A stretch of DNA of 64,000 bases, taken from positions 62,001-126,000 of the forward strand of contig NZ_PVZB01000023.1 of assembly GCF_003002025.1 (NCBI RefSeq), written 5' to 3'. The notes beneath the pieces are model-generated. The model was not told the DNA's origin. It ran no database searches and saw nothing but the letters and a program-made list of their open reading frames with translations. Every line of letters starts with the position of its first letter. The stretch's first letter is position 1. Shown here piece by piece: positions 33,255 to 41,414 of this stretch. The position numbers and the translations under genes are program-made. This DNA comes from Paraburkholderia sp. BL25I1N1 (GTDB lineage: Bacteria; Pseudomonadota; Gammaproteobacteria; Burkholderiales; Burkholderiaceae).

Positions 33255-33677
33255 TCAGGTCGCCGCGACTCGCGGATCGAAGTCGAACTCGAGCCGGATG
33301 CCGCCCGGTTCGAAAATCATCGTGTGCCGCTTCGGGCCGGCACCCAAGGTTTCTGGTGCAAATTGAACTTCGACGCCGGGCCATTTCGACACCTTCGAGA
33401 ACACGTCCTCGAGCGCTGCTTCACTGCCCACGCGCAGCGCCAGGTGGTGCAGGCCCACGTTCGTTTTGCGGTCGAATTCGACGCGGCCCGCCTGATTCTG
33501 GACTTCCCACAGCGTGAGCATCACCTGTCCGTCGGACACGAACGCAGCCGGATAGTCCGGCTTCTCGCCAACTTGCGTCCATCCCAAACAATTGATGAAA
33601 AAGTCGCGAGTGAGATTCAGATCGCGAACGGTCAAGCCGATGTGATCGATACCAAGTGTCAGCGGTTTCGCAGTCAT
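33255..33677 (-). CDS. VOC-family (glyoxalase/dioxygenase-fold) protein
   Basis: A 140-residue VOC metalloprotein candidate. It has the N-terminal GIDHIGLTVRDLNLTRDFF segment with His12, central VGLHHLALRVGS, and C-terminal IFEPGGIRLEFDFD, the usual His/Glu ligand pattern. ATG 33677 has GGAGG 6 bases upstream; the frame is open to 33773. Substrate unknown. Convergent with the HbpS/GlcG-like gene, which ends 25 bases before it. Confidence 0.83.
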   Translation of the reverse strand: MTAKPLTLGIDHIGLTVRDLNLTRDFFINCLGWTQVGEKPDYPAAFVSDGQVMLTLWEVQNQAGRVEFDRKTNVGLHHLALRVGSEAALEDVFSKVSKWPGVEVQFAPETLGAGPKRHTMIFEPGGIRLEFDFDPRVAAT

Positions 33678-33897
33678 GTCGAGCCTCCAGGTTGTGGTGG
33701 TGATGCTACCGCAGAAGCGCAATGTGGATCGATGGCGCGATCTGATCCCGGTTGATGGAGGCGAGATATTCACTTATGCATGGCGAGCCAATCGTTGCGT
33801 GCATTCATGCGCGCCCCGTTGAAGCACAGACTTCATTCGCTACTTCAGACAATTGAGTTTGTTACAGGCAGGTTCAACATTTATCGAGGTGTTTGCC

Positions 33898-34200
33898 ATG
33901 AAATCGATTATCCGTGGAGTCCTTTTTGCCAGCGCGCTTGTGATTCCCGTTGCGTCGTTCGCTCAGTCGACCGAACACACGACACGTGCGCAGGTCCGTG
34001 CAGAACTCGTGCAACTGGAGAGCGTGGGATGGCACGTCGGTGACGGCGATCCGACGCACTATCCTGATGAAGTCCAGGCCGCCGAAGCGAAGGTGGCGGC
34101 GCGCGATGCATCGACGAGTAACAACGCCGGTGCATCGATTACGTCCCGAGTGGGCGGCGGCGTGTCGGCTGAGGACTGGAATGCAATGTATAGCCGCTGA
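33898..34200 (+). CDS. DUF4148 family exported protein
   Basis: A 100-residue protein with a signal peptide (MKSIIRGVLFASALVIPVASFAQ) followed by TTRAQVRAELVQLESVGW, the defining start of DUF4148, which is abundant in Burkholderia and relatives. The remainder is short and polar with DPTHYPDEVQAAEAKV. GAGG lies upstream of ATG 33898. Function unknown. Confidence 0.85.
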   Translation: MKSIIRGVLFASALVIPVASFAQSTEHTTRAQVRAELVQLESVGWHVGDGDPTHYPDEVQAAEAKVAARDASTSNNAGASITSRVGGGVSAEDWNAMYSR

Positions 34201-34339
34201 GCGTTCAACAGGCTCCGAGCGATTCCGCGAATTGACCATACGACCATCTATCACGGTGCTGCTGACTCGCTGATCGACTACCAGTTGAATGACTGCAGTC
34301 GAAAAGAATCCCGGTGACAACACCAGATGCGCATGTGTC

Positions 34340-35371
34340 TCAACGACTCGCATCCCGTGGCATGGGCGGCATGGGCGGCATGTACAGCCGGCCGGTCACG
34401 AACATCACCACCGCCAGCACGGCAATTCCGGTGAGAATGCCGGATAGCCGCATGAGCGCAGGCAATGGATCGGACGACCAGTGGTGATCCTGGACGAACA
34501 CCATGATGAAGGCGATGGTGAATTGCCGCCCCACGTAGCTTGCTCCTTCCTGTCCTGTTTGCACGTGACATCCTGCCCACACGCCGATGGACAGCGCGAG
34601 CATGCACAGGATTGCCTGCCCTTGCATCAGAGGGAGGAGCGCCACACCAATCACACCGGCCAGCAGGCAGCCGGCCACGCGCTGCACCATCTTTTCCATG
34701 ACCGGCTGCCGCGTTCCGTCTGCTGCCAGACCCGGCGGCACGATCAGCACCGCGATCGCCGTGACCATTGCTTGCGCGAAACCCGGCAGATGCAGAACGT
34801 ACGTCAGCGATGCAAGGATTGTGATGGACAGCGCGGCCTGCAAGCACAACAGCATGCGAGTCGAACGCGCCGATTCCAGTGGCGGCGTCAAATTTTCGGC
34901 GGCTGGTACACCGTCGGACTCACCCGCCGCACGAGCGGTTGAAGCCTCCGGTGCCGTCCTGTTCCTTCGATACCACTTCGGCCCGAAATGAAACAAGCTC
35001 GCCACCAGCAGGCAAGCAAGTGTTCCAACCGCGACCTCGGCGACGCGCAGCGCCGCAAACAATGCGGTCGCCCGGAAGGACGCGAGCTTGTGCGCTTCGT
35101 ACATCACCATGAGGGCCGTCACGCCGCCCAGAACCCAGGCGTAGGTCGCCTTGGACCCGTTGGCCCGATACACCGCGAAGCCGCTGATTGCGGCCCACCA
35201 CGTGTCCGATAGACCCAACGCGTTTGCAAGCGCGACGGAGAGCGCGACCGAGAGCATTGCCTCTGCGGCGAATGTCGCGCGCGCCCGGGAAGCCTTCCAG
35301 GCCGCCAGCTCACGCACGAGCCCGAAAACGGCCGTACGGCAGAGCTGAACAAGCGTGCCGGCGAGCGTCAT
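34340..35371 (-). CDS. FUSC/aromatic acid exporter family membrane protein, possibly internally shortened
   Basis: A 343-residue membrane protein of the FUSC/AaeB-like group: an N-terminal helical block (TFAAEAMLSVALSVALANALGLSDTWWAAISGFAV), a middle loop rich in Ala/Glu/Pro, and a second helical block (MLLCLQAALSITILASLTYVL and later). Comparison with memory of related proteins suggests the stretch between ISGFAV and TYAWVLGGVTALMVM is about 60 residues shorter than usual, consistent with an in-frame deletion. Such proteins export aromatic acids such as p-hydroxybenzoate. It is monocistronic. Confidence 0.75.
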   Translation of the reverse strand: MTLAGTLVQLCRTAVFGLVRELAAWKASRARATFAAEAMLSVALSVALANALGLSDTWWAAISGFAVYRANGSKATYAWVLGGVTALMVMYEAHKLASFRATALFAALRVAEVAVGTLACLLVASLFHFGPKWYRRNRTAPEASTARAAGESDGVPAAENLTPPLESARSTRMLLCLQAALSITILASLTYVLHLPGFAQAMVTAIAVLIVPPGLAADGTRQPVMEKMVQRVAGCLLAGVIGVALLPLMQGQAILCMLALSIGVWAGCHVQTGQEGASYVGRQFTIAFIMVFVQDHHWSSDPLPALMRLSGILTGIAVLAVVMFVTGRLYMPPMPPMPRDASR

Positions 35372-35533
35372 CTATTCGCCGCACTCGAAACGAGAGGCCC
35401 AGGCACAATGCGGAAAGACAGCATGATCCATGTGAAAGGAGCCTCCATTTATCGCGTGGCTATGACACTGATGTCGAGCCGTCCTCGCAGCCATGCGGCA
35501 GATTATATGACTGGCGGCGCGAGAGGCCACGCG

Positions 35534-35965
35534 TTACGAAGCGGACGTGCCCGCTAACGAAACTTGCCGAACGGGACGGGCCGCAAGTTGCCACGCGTCG
35601 CGCAGCAGTCTCAGGAACTCGGCTTCGCGGTAGCAGTGGCGTTGGTCGGCCATGACCGCTTCGCTGCACAGTTCCATGATGTCGCGACGGAGTTGCCGGT
35701 CCTGCACATCAGCCGCGAGCCAGGCGAGCGTCGCGGGATCGACCTGACATGCGTCGTTCCAATTCAGATAGCCAGACCGTGTCAGGTCTTCGTACAGCGT
35801 TTGCACGATCGAAAGCAATCGGTGCCGATCCAACTGCAGGCGCCTTTCCATACCACAGCGGTCGAGGGTGTCGAGTTCAGTGAGGCTGAGGTGTCCATCG
35901 ATTAACAGGCATGCCGCCAGGATGCGGCCTGCTGCCTCGGGACTGTTGCATTGATAGTGACGCAT
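35534..35965 (-). CDS. TerB-like protein
   Basis: A 143-residue, probably all-helical cytoplasmic protein. SPEAAGRILAACLLIDGHLSLTELDTLDRC and VMADQRHCYREAEFLRLLRDAW have the spacing and acidic residues of the TerB (tellurite resistance) fold. Function unknown. AAGGAG lies upstream of the ATG. It lies upstream of the FUSC gene on the same strand, 162 bases away. Confidence 0.65.
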   Translation of the reverse strand: MRHYQCNSPEAAGRILAACLLIDGHLSLTELDTLDRCGMERRLQLDRHRLLSIVQTLYEDLTRSGYLNWNDACQVDPATLAWLAADVQDRQLRRDIMELCSEAVMADQRHCYREAEFLRLLRDAWQLAARPVRQVSLAGTSAS

Positions 35966-36094
35966 TTGCTACTCCTTTCCATATCGACAAGAACGGGGCG
36001 GCGAAATGAACCCTGAGATAGTCCGGGCGAATCGCCGTGACAATTCAGCTAACCTCACGCGGTTGCTAGCTGAGGAAGACGAATGATGGGTGTG

Positions 36095-36760
36095 TCATGT
36101 GGCGGGTCGGGGGCCATTGGCGGAGGCATTGCGGCGATCGCCCGGCTGGCGGCCATTGATAAGCTGGCGCCGGTCCTCGTCGTTCGCCGCGCAGACCTTT
36201 GCCGAATACGCCGCGAAGGACCGGCGGCTGCATTTGGGCACACCCGTCGTGCCGCCCGACGAGACGACGACCGCCAGGTCATCGGCGCTCAGTGGTCTGC
36301 GCAACGGCTGATTCGCATGCACTTGCGCGAGCTTGTCCAGGCGTGCAGAAGCGGGACCGACGCCGACGAACAGCACGCGGCTCTCGAGCGCAATGGGTAT
36401 GTCGTGAAGAGTTTCAGGGAAGGCTACGAGAAGCGTCGGTTGGACGCGGGCTAGCAAGGTTGCGTGCCGCCCGGCATTCGTTGATGCAGGCACGAACATC
36501 GTCGCCGAACCAAGCAGGTTTGCCGCGTAGCGGATCGCAAGCGCGTCCGGACAATTGGGGGCGAGCAGTGCGACCAGCGAGCCCCGGCCGATGCCGAGCA
36601 CCGTAAGCGCCCGTGCATAGCGAAAGATTGCCGTTCGCAGGGTACTGCCCGTTACGTCATGGTCGAAATAGCGCAGCACCGCCCGATCAGTTTGTGTTTC
36701 CAGTTGATCGAGCAAGGCGTCGATATACGGCCGAAACGCTGCTTTCTCTTCGTGTTGCAT
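36095..36760 (-). pseudogene. N-terminal fragment of an AMP-dependent acyl-CoA synthetase
   Basis: The 221-codon frame starts normally (GGAG upstream of the ATG) and matches the N-terminal subdomain of an acyl-CoA ligase, including LLAPNCPDALAIRYAANLLG and the P-loop SSGGTTGVPKCSRRSF near residue 165. It ends in an unrelated Arg/Pro-rich tail soon after. The nucleotide-binding core, TGD motif and C-terminal catalytic Lys are absent, so no enzymatic function is possible. It lies next to the hydroquinone cluster on the opposite strand and may be a leftover of a catabolic locus. Confidence 0.75.
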
Positions 36761-37058
36761 GATTGCTCCGCTTCAGTGATGCGTGATTCGATAGGCGAAT
36801 CAGGCTGTGCTGAGACGGATTGTGCGTTTGCATAATGAGCGGAGAATTAGCGGGTGTGGGTGCGAGTAGTGGGGCGTTGCCCGGGCGGCGCCGCTAGGAT
36901 GATTCTTGAAGATCAAGGTGGGCAGCTTCGGACGGCGATTGTCGAGCCCGGTCCATAAGAAAAGCGATGTGCCGCCGAATTCGCGTTAGCATCTCGGTAC
37001 AGAGGGGCGACGGCGACAAAGCGCTCGCCGCAGCTAATGCGGGCGCATCGGGTCGGAG
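36761..37058. other. Intergenic region before the 49-bp repeats
   Basis: Nearly 300 bases with no convincing gene. A minus-strand 86-codon frame (36894-37154) is made partly of the repeat units, which explains its repetitive composition. Confidence 0.45.
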
Positions 37059-37187
37059 TAAGCGCCAAAGCGCTAACTGTGGTCGACAGCCTTGCATGGG
37101 ACCACAGTAAGCGCTAAAGCGCCAACTGTGGTCGACAGCTTTGCATGGGACCACAGTAAGCGCTAAAGCGCTAACTGTGGTCGACAG
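37059..37187. repeat. 49-bp tandem repeats with internal dyads, upstream of the hydroquinone-cluster regulator
   Basis: Copies begin at TAAGCGC at 37059, 37108 and 37157 (period exactly 49). The second and third copies carry dyads at 37102-37131 and 37151-37180. Each begins CCACAGTAAGCGCT and ends in CAACTGTGG or TAACTGTGG, so the DNA can form a hairpin with arms of at least 9 bp (GACCACAGT/ACTGTGGTC in the third copy). The last dyad ends 16 bases before the TTG start of the LysR gene, so it sits in its 5' leader. Possible roles: REP-like element, operator, or attenuator. Confidence 0.75.
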
Positions 37188-37196
37188 GAGACAGCG

Positions 37197-38162
37197 TTGG
37201 ATCTATTCACGTCGATGGAAGCGTTCGTCCGCGCCGCGGAAGCACAGAGCTTCGCCGGCGCGGCGCGCCAGCTGGGTGTCGCCAAATCCGTGGTGACCTC
37301 GCGCGTCAAGCAACTGGAAGACCATTTCGGCGTGCCGCTCTTTCATCGTTCGACCCGGGCGGTGCGCCTGTCCGAACTCGGCGAGGCCTACTACCGCGAC
37401 TGCGCCGAACTGGTCACCAAGGTCCACGATCTGTCCGGGCGCTCGCGCGGCGATCCGCAGGCGCTGGCGGGCACACTCAATATCCACGTCCTGCCGGGCT
37501 TCGCGCTCGGCCATTTTTCGCAGACACTGATCGAATTTCGCGCCGCTTACCCACGCGTGGAATTTGTCGTGACCGTCAACGACCGCGTTATCGATCCGGT
37601 TCAGGAAGGCTTCGATCTGGCATTGCAAATCTATCCGCCGGCGTCGAACCTGCTGGTCGAGCGGCGTCTCTTTCCAGTGCGCGGCGTGCTCTGCGCCGCG
37701 CCCGGCTATCTGAAGGAGGAGCCGCTGATCGAGACACCGCTCGATTTGCTGCGCCACGATTTCGCCCGGTATTCGTATTACCCGTGGGGCGACAAGTGGC
37801 CGCTCATGCGCGGCAACGAGTGCTTCGAAATCGCGCTCAATCCGGTGCTAAAAACGAATAGCGTGCACCTGCTGCTGGAATTCGCGAGGGCCGGCGCGGG
37901 TGTCGTCTATCTGCCGACCATGGTCGCCGCCGCCGATCTGCTCGAACGCCGGCTCGAGCGCGTGCTGCCGGAGTACGCGGCGCCGCCGCTGTGGCTCTCT
38001 GCGGTGTATCCTGCCTCGCATCGCTCGACCACCAAGGTCAAGGCCTTCGTCGACTTCCTGCGCACCCGCTATCTGCGCGAACCACAGTGGGACAGGGCGC
38101 TCGGCATCTCGCCGCCCGACGACGAAACGAAAAGCGTCGGCGAGGAGCTGTCCGACAGCTGA
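37197..38162 (+). CDS. LysR-family regulator, probable controller of the hydroquinone operon
   Basis: A 321-residue LysR regulator starting with TTG (AGGAGA lies 6 bases upstream); the next in-frame ATG is at 37215. DNA-binding helix-turn-helix FAGAARQLGVAKSVVTSRVKQ spans about residues 19-39; the effector domain begins near residue 90 (LNIHVLPGFALGHFSQTLIEF). The C-terminus is rather acidic. It is immediately upstream of the hydroquinone genes, in the same direction, with 165 bases between. LysR regulators control hydroquinone operons in other bacteria (PnpR in Pseudomonas). Such regulators usually respond to an aromatic ligand. Confidence 0.88.
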   Translation: MDLFTSMEAFVRAAEAQSFAGAARQLGVAKSVVTSRVKQLEDHFGVPLFHRSTRAVRLSELGEAYYRDCAELVTKVHDLSGRSRGDPQALAGTLNIHVLPGFALGHFSQTLIEFRAAYPRVEFVVTVNDRVIDPVQEGFDLALQIYPPASNLLVERRLFPVRGVLCAAPGYLKEEPLIETPLDLLRHDFARYSYYPWGDKWPLMRGNECFEIALNPVLKTNSVHLLLEFARAGAGVVYLPTMVAAADLLERRLERVLPEYAAPPLWLSAVYPASHRSTTKVKAFVDFLRTRYLREPQWDRALGISPPDDETKSVGEELSDS

Positions 38163-38327
38163 GACCCGCCTTAAGGCCTATGAGGGTTCGCCACCAGGTA
38201 GTTTCCCTGGCGCGATTCCGGCGCACCCAAGGTTCGCGTTTCCCGACCCTCGGAACATTGCTGTAGCGCCTGCCGCCGCTTAATCTTCGATGCAAGCAAA
38301 GCATTCGTGGATCAATTGGAGGCAGAC
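38163..38327 (+). promoter_or_regulatory. Promoter region of the hydroquinone operon
   Basis: The 165 bases between the regulator and the first dioxygenase gene should hold the operon promoter and LysR binding site. A weak dyad (CCAGG at 38194-38198, CCTGG at 38206-38210) is the only symmetry I noticed. A clear -35/-10 pair was not identified. Confidence 0.3.
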
Positions 38328-38819
38328 ATGCAACAAACCTGGTTCGGCAGCCTGGACAACTTTCGGAAAGGCTCCATCGAAATCATCAAGGGCAAACCGG
38401 AACATTACGCAATGTCGAATGTGTTCGACGTAGCGAGCCGTGCAGAACCCTACGAGAAAGTCGTTGTCGGCAAGAATCTCAAGTATGTGATCGAGACGCT
38501 GCGCGCGGAAGGATCGTCGCCGTGGTTTGCTGCGTCGCACGATGAGTTCGCGGTCGTGCTCGACGGCGAGATCGACATCTATTTCATCAAGCCCTCAGAT
38601 GGCCCGCTGGTCGACGCGCAGACCGAAGGCAGCGTGCGCCTGGAAGGCCAGCCGTCGGGCCAGTCGATGGGACATGTGCGGCTGCGTCGCGGCCATCAGG
38701 CGCTGCTGCCCGCGGGCGCCGCCTATCGCTTCGAAGCGAGGACTAAAGGCGTGCTGCTCGTGCAGACGATCCTCGGACGCTATTCGGTCGAGAAGTGGGC
38801 CGACATCTGCATCCACTGA
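38328..38819 (+). CDS. hapC: Hydroquinone 1,2-dioxygenase small subunit (HapC/PnpC1-like)
   Basis: A 163-residue cupin-fold protein (YVIETLRAEGSSPWFAASHDEFAVVLDGEIDIYF and HVRLRRGHQALLPAGAAYRFEA) of the size and position of HapC/PnpC1, the small subunit of two-component hydroquinone dioxygenase. Its large partner follows 35 bases downstream. GGAGG lies 5 bases upstream of ATG 38328. The complex opens hydroquinone between C1 and C2 to 4-hydroxymuconic semialdehyde. The subunit assignment relies on size, cupin features and the neighbouring hapD, as I have no search result. Confidence 0.8.
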   Translation: MQQTWFGSLDNFRKGSIEIIKGKPEHYAMSNVFDVASRAEPYEKVVVGKNLKYVIETLRAEGSSPWFAASHDEFAVVLDGEIDIYFIKPSDGPLVDAQTEGSVRLEGQPSGQSMGHVRLRRGHQALLPAGAAYRFEARTKGVLLVQTILGRYSVEKWADICIH

Positions 38820-38854
38820 ATCCCTCTACACGATCGATCCATCCGGAGCCCATC

Positions 38855-39850
38855 ATGGACAAACTCAGCACCCTGCAAAACGTCACCGCGAGCGAGGCCG
38901 ACGCGGTCACCGGTTATCGCACCTTCTGCCTCGGCGATTTCGAATTCAGCCGCGACGCTTACTTCGCCACCGTCAGATGGCCGGCCAAAGGCCAGATCCG
39001 CTCGCACCAGTTGCACGCCGACGACTTCCTGCGCGCGATGATGCGCGATGTGGCGTGGGGTTTCTTCTACGGCTGGGTCAACTTCGACGAAGTGATCGGC
39101 ACGCGCAATCACTACGGCAAGGTCGACATGTACGCCGGCGCATTTAACGCGAGCTTCAAGGAAGCAGGTGTCGATCATACGCAGCAGTTCGACACGCCGC
39201 TCATCATGGCGACCTTCAAGGCGATCCTGAAGGACTGGGTCAACGAAGGCTTCGACCCGTTCGCCGCGCCGGAAGAAACCGGCTCCGCATTCGGCACGAA
39301 ACACGGCGATAACATTGCCGCGATCGAGCGTACGCGGATCGCCACCAAACGCATGCCGGGCCTCGAAGGCGACTCGCCGTTGCGCGACGACCTGCCCGTC
39401 AATCGCCAGTTTGCCGACGTCGGTCAGGACGAACCTGAGATTTACGCCGAGCCGGGTTTTGAAGGCGCGCTGCATGCGTTCAGTCTTTTTAAATACCTGT
39501 CGCGCTCGGACGTGACGTGGAATCCATCGGTCACGTCGGTGTGCCAGCAGAGCCTGTTCTGCCCGACCACCGAGGAATTCGTGCTGCCGGTGTTTCACGG
39601 CAACGACCGCGTCGAGTGGTTCCTGCAACTGTCCGACCAGATCATCTGGGACGTCGCCGACAAGGACAGCGGCGAGCCGCGCGCACGCATCACCATGAAC
39701 GCGGGCGATATCGCCGCGATGCCGGCCGATATCCGCCACAAAGGCTACTCGCAGAAGCGTTCGATGCTGCTGGTGTGGGAGAACGCCACGCCCGATCTGC
39801 CCAAGCGTTACGAAAGCGGTGAACTGCCGCCGTATCCGATCCAGATGTAA
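38855..39850 (+). CDS. hapD: Hydroquinone 1,2-dioxygenase large subunit (HapD/PnpC2-like)
   Basis: A 331-residue subunit of Fe(II) hydroquinone dioxygenase. The iron-binding pattern is FHGNDRVEWFLQ: His248-x-Asn250-x-x-x-Glu254, with His295 in PADIRHKGYSQKR. This is the same spacing as Asn258, Glu262 and His303 reported, as I recall, for the PnpD subunit of the crystallised PnpCD complex, offset by 8. N-terminal FRTFCLGDFEF-like and CLFYGWVNFDE stretches fit the family. ATG 38855 has GGAG upstream; the earlier GTG at 38795 is rejected because it overlaps hapC. Catalyses ring cleavage with the small subunit. Confidence 0.88.
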   Translation: MDKLSTLQNVTASEADAVTGYRTFCLGDFEFSRDAYFATVRWPAKGQIRSHQLHADDFLRAMMRDVAWGFFYGWVNFDEVIGTRNHYGKVDMYAGAFNASFKEAGVDHTQQFDTPLIMATFKAILKDWVNEGFDPFAAPEETGSAFGTKHGDNIAAIERTRIATKRMPGLEGDSPLRDDLPVNRQFADVGQDEPEIYAEPGFEGALHAFSLFKYLSRSDVTWNPSVTSVCQQSLFCPTTEEFVLPVFHGNDRVEWFLQLSDQIIWDVADKDSGEPRARITMNAGDIAAMPADIRHKGYSQKRSMLLVWENATPDLPKRYESGELPPYPIQM

Positions 39851-39944
39851 CTCTCCGGCATTCCCCTGATCGTCGATCGAACGGCGCCGGACCGCTGGCG
39901 CCGCGGGGAAAGTCGCGTCCAGGTTTTACTTGCTCAGGACTGTC

Positions 39945-41408
39945 ATGCAAACGCAACTCTTCATCGGCGGCCGCTTCGTGCCGGCTGCAAACGGCGAAAC
40001 GCTCGCCTCCCTCAATCCGCACGACAACTCGGTGATCGCCGAGGTCGCGATGGCGGGCCCGGCCGATGTCGATCGCGCCGTCGCGGCGGCGAAGGCGGCG
40101 TTTCCGAAGTGGAGCAATCTCGCTGCGATGGAGCGCGGGCGCCTCCTTCTCAAACTGGCCGACGCGATCGAAGCGAATGCCGATCAACTCGCGCGCCTCG
40201 AATCGCTCGATACGGGCCACCCGATCCGCGATACGCGCAATCTCGACGTGCCACGCACGGCAGCCACGTTTCGCTATTTCGGCGGCATGGCCGACAAGTT
40301 CGAAGGTTCGGTGATTCCGGTCGAGCAGGGCTTTCTGAACTATATGACCCGCGAGCCGGTCGGCATCGTCGGGCAAGTGGTGCCGTGGAATTTCCCGTTG
40401 ATGTTCACGAGCTGGAAGATGGCGCCGGCGCTTGCCGCGGGCAACTGCGTGATCATGAAGCCCGCCGAACTCACACCGTTGTCGAGTCTCGCGATTGCCG
40501 AACTGATGGCCGAAGTGGGTTTTCCGGAAGGCGTCGTCAATATTCTGCCGGGCCTCGGCCATGTAGCGGGTCAGTACATTGCCGAACATCCGGAGATCAG
40601 CAAGGTCGCCTTCACCGGTTCGACCGCAGTGGGCCGCAAGATCGTGCAGGCGTCGAGCGGCAATCTGAAGAAGGTGCAGCTCGAACTCGGCGGCAAGGGC
40701 GCGAACATCGTATTCGGCGACGCCAATATCGACGCCGTGGTGCAAGGCTCAGCATTCGCGATCTTCCACAACCAGGGGCAGGCGTGCATTGCCGGCTCGC
40801 GGATGATCGTGCATGAATCGATCGCCGACGAAGTGCTCGAAAAGTTCGCCGCATTGAGCCGCACGATCAAGATCGGCGATCCGCTCGATCCGTCGACCGA
40901 GATGGGGCCGCTCACTTCGCGTCAGCACCGCGACCGCGTGCTGTCGTTCGTCGATGTCGCCCGCGAACAGGGTGGTCGCGTGCTAGCAGGAGGCAAAGCG
41001 CCGGACAATGCCGCGCTCGCCAACGGTTGCTATGTCGAGCCGACAATCGTCGAAGCGAAGCCGGAGGATCGGGTCTCGCAGGAAGAAGTGTTCGGGCCGT
41101 TCATGACGGTCACCCGATTCCGCACCGACGAAGAAGCACTCGCTATCGCGAACGGCACCGAATACGGTCTCGGCGCGGGTCTGTGGACACGCGATCTGCA
41201 ACGCGCGCACCTCGTGGCGCGCGAGATTCGCGCCGGCATGGTGTGGATCAACTGCTACAAGCGCGTGAGTCCCGCGTCGCCATTCGGCGGCGTCGGCGCA
41301 AGCGGCTACGGCCGCGAAATGGGCTTCGAAGCGATGCGCGAATATACACAGCCCAAGTCTGTCTGGGTCAACGTGGATGCGCAGATTCCGCCTTACTATC
41401 CGCGCTGA
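39945..41408 (+). CDS. hapE: Aldehyde dehydrogenase, probable 4-hydroxymuconic semialdehyde dehydrogenase (HapE/PnpD-like)
   Basis: A 487-residue NAD(P)-dependent aldehyde dehydrogenase with all family landmarks: VVPWNFPLMF near residue 145, FTGSTAVGRKI near 223, catalytic base Glu247 in LELGGKGAN, and nucleophile Cys281 in NQGQACIAGSRM. By position between the ring-cleaving dioxygenase and maleylacetate reductase, it should oxidise 4-hydroxymuconic semialdehyde to maleylacetate. The start at ATG 39945 is preferred to TTG 39930; AGGA lies upstream. Family membership is certain; the specific substrate is inferred from context. Confidence 0.88.
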   Translation: MQTQLFIGGRFVPAANGETLASLNPHDNSVIAEVAMAGPADVDRAVAAAKAAFPKWSNLAAMERGRLLLKLADAIEANADQLARLESLDTGHPIRDTRNLDVPRTAATFRYFGGMADKFEGSVIPVEQGFLNYMTREPVGIVGQVVPWNFPLMFTSWKMAPALAAGNCVIMKPAELTPLSSLAIAELMAEVGFPEGVVNILPGLGHVAGQYIAEHPEISKVAFTGSTAVGRKIVQASSGNLKKVQLELGGKGANIVFGDANIDAVVQGSAFAIFHNQGQACIAGSRMIVHESIADEVLEKFAALSRTIKIGDPLDPSTEMGPLTSRQHRDRVLSFVDVAREQGGRVLAGGKAPDNAALANGCYVEPTIVEAKPEDRVSQEEVFGPFMTVTRFRTDEEALAIANGTEYGLGAGLWTRDLQRAHLVAREIRAGMVWINCYKRVSPASPFGGVGASGYGREMGFEAMREYTQPKSVWVNVDAQIPPYYPR

Positions 41409-41414
41409 GCCACC

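Noticed and set aside
37059..37187. 49-bp repeats as the start of an integron attC or CRISPR array
   Set aside because: The units adjoin each other without unique sequence between them and there is no cas or integrase gene nearby.
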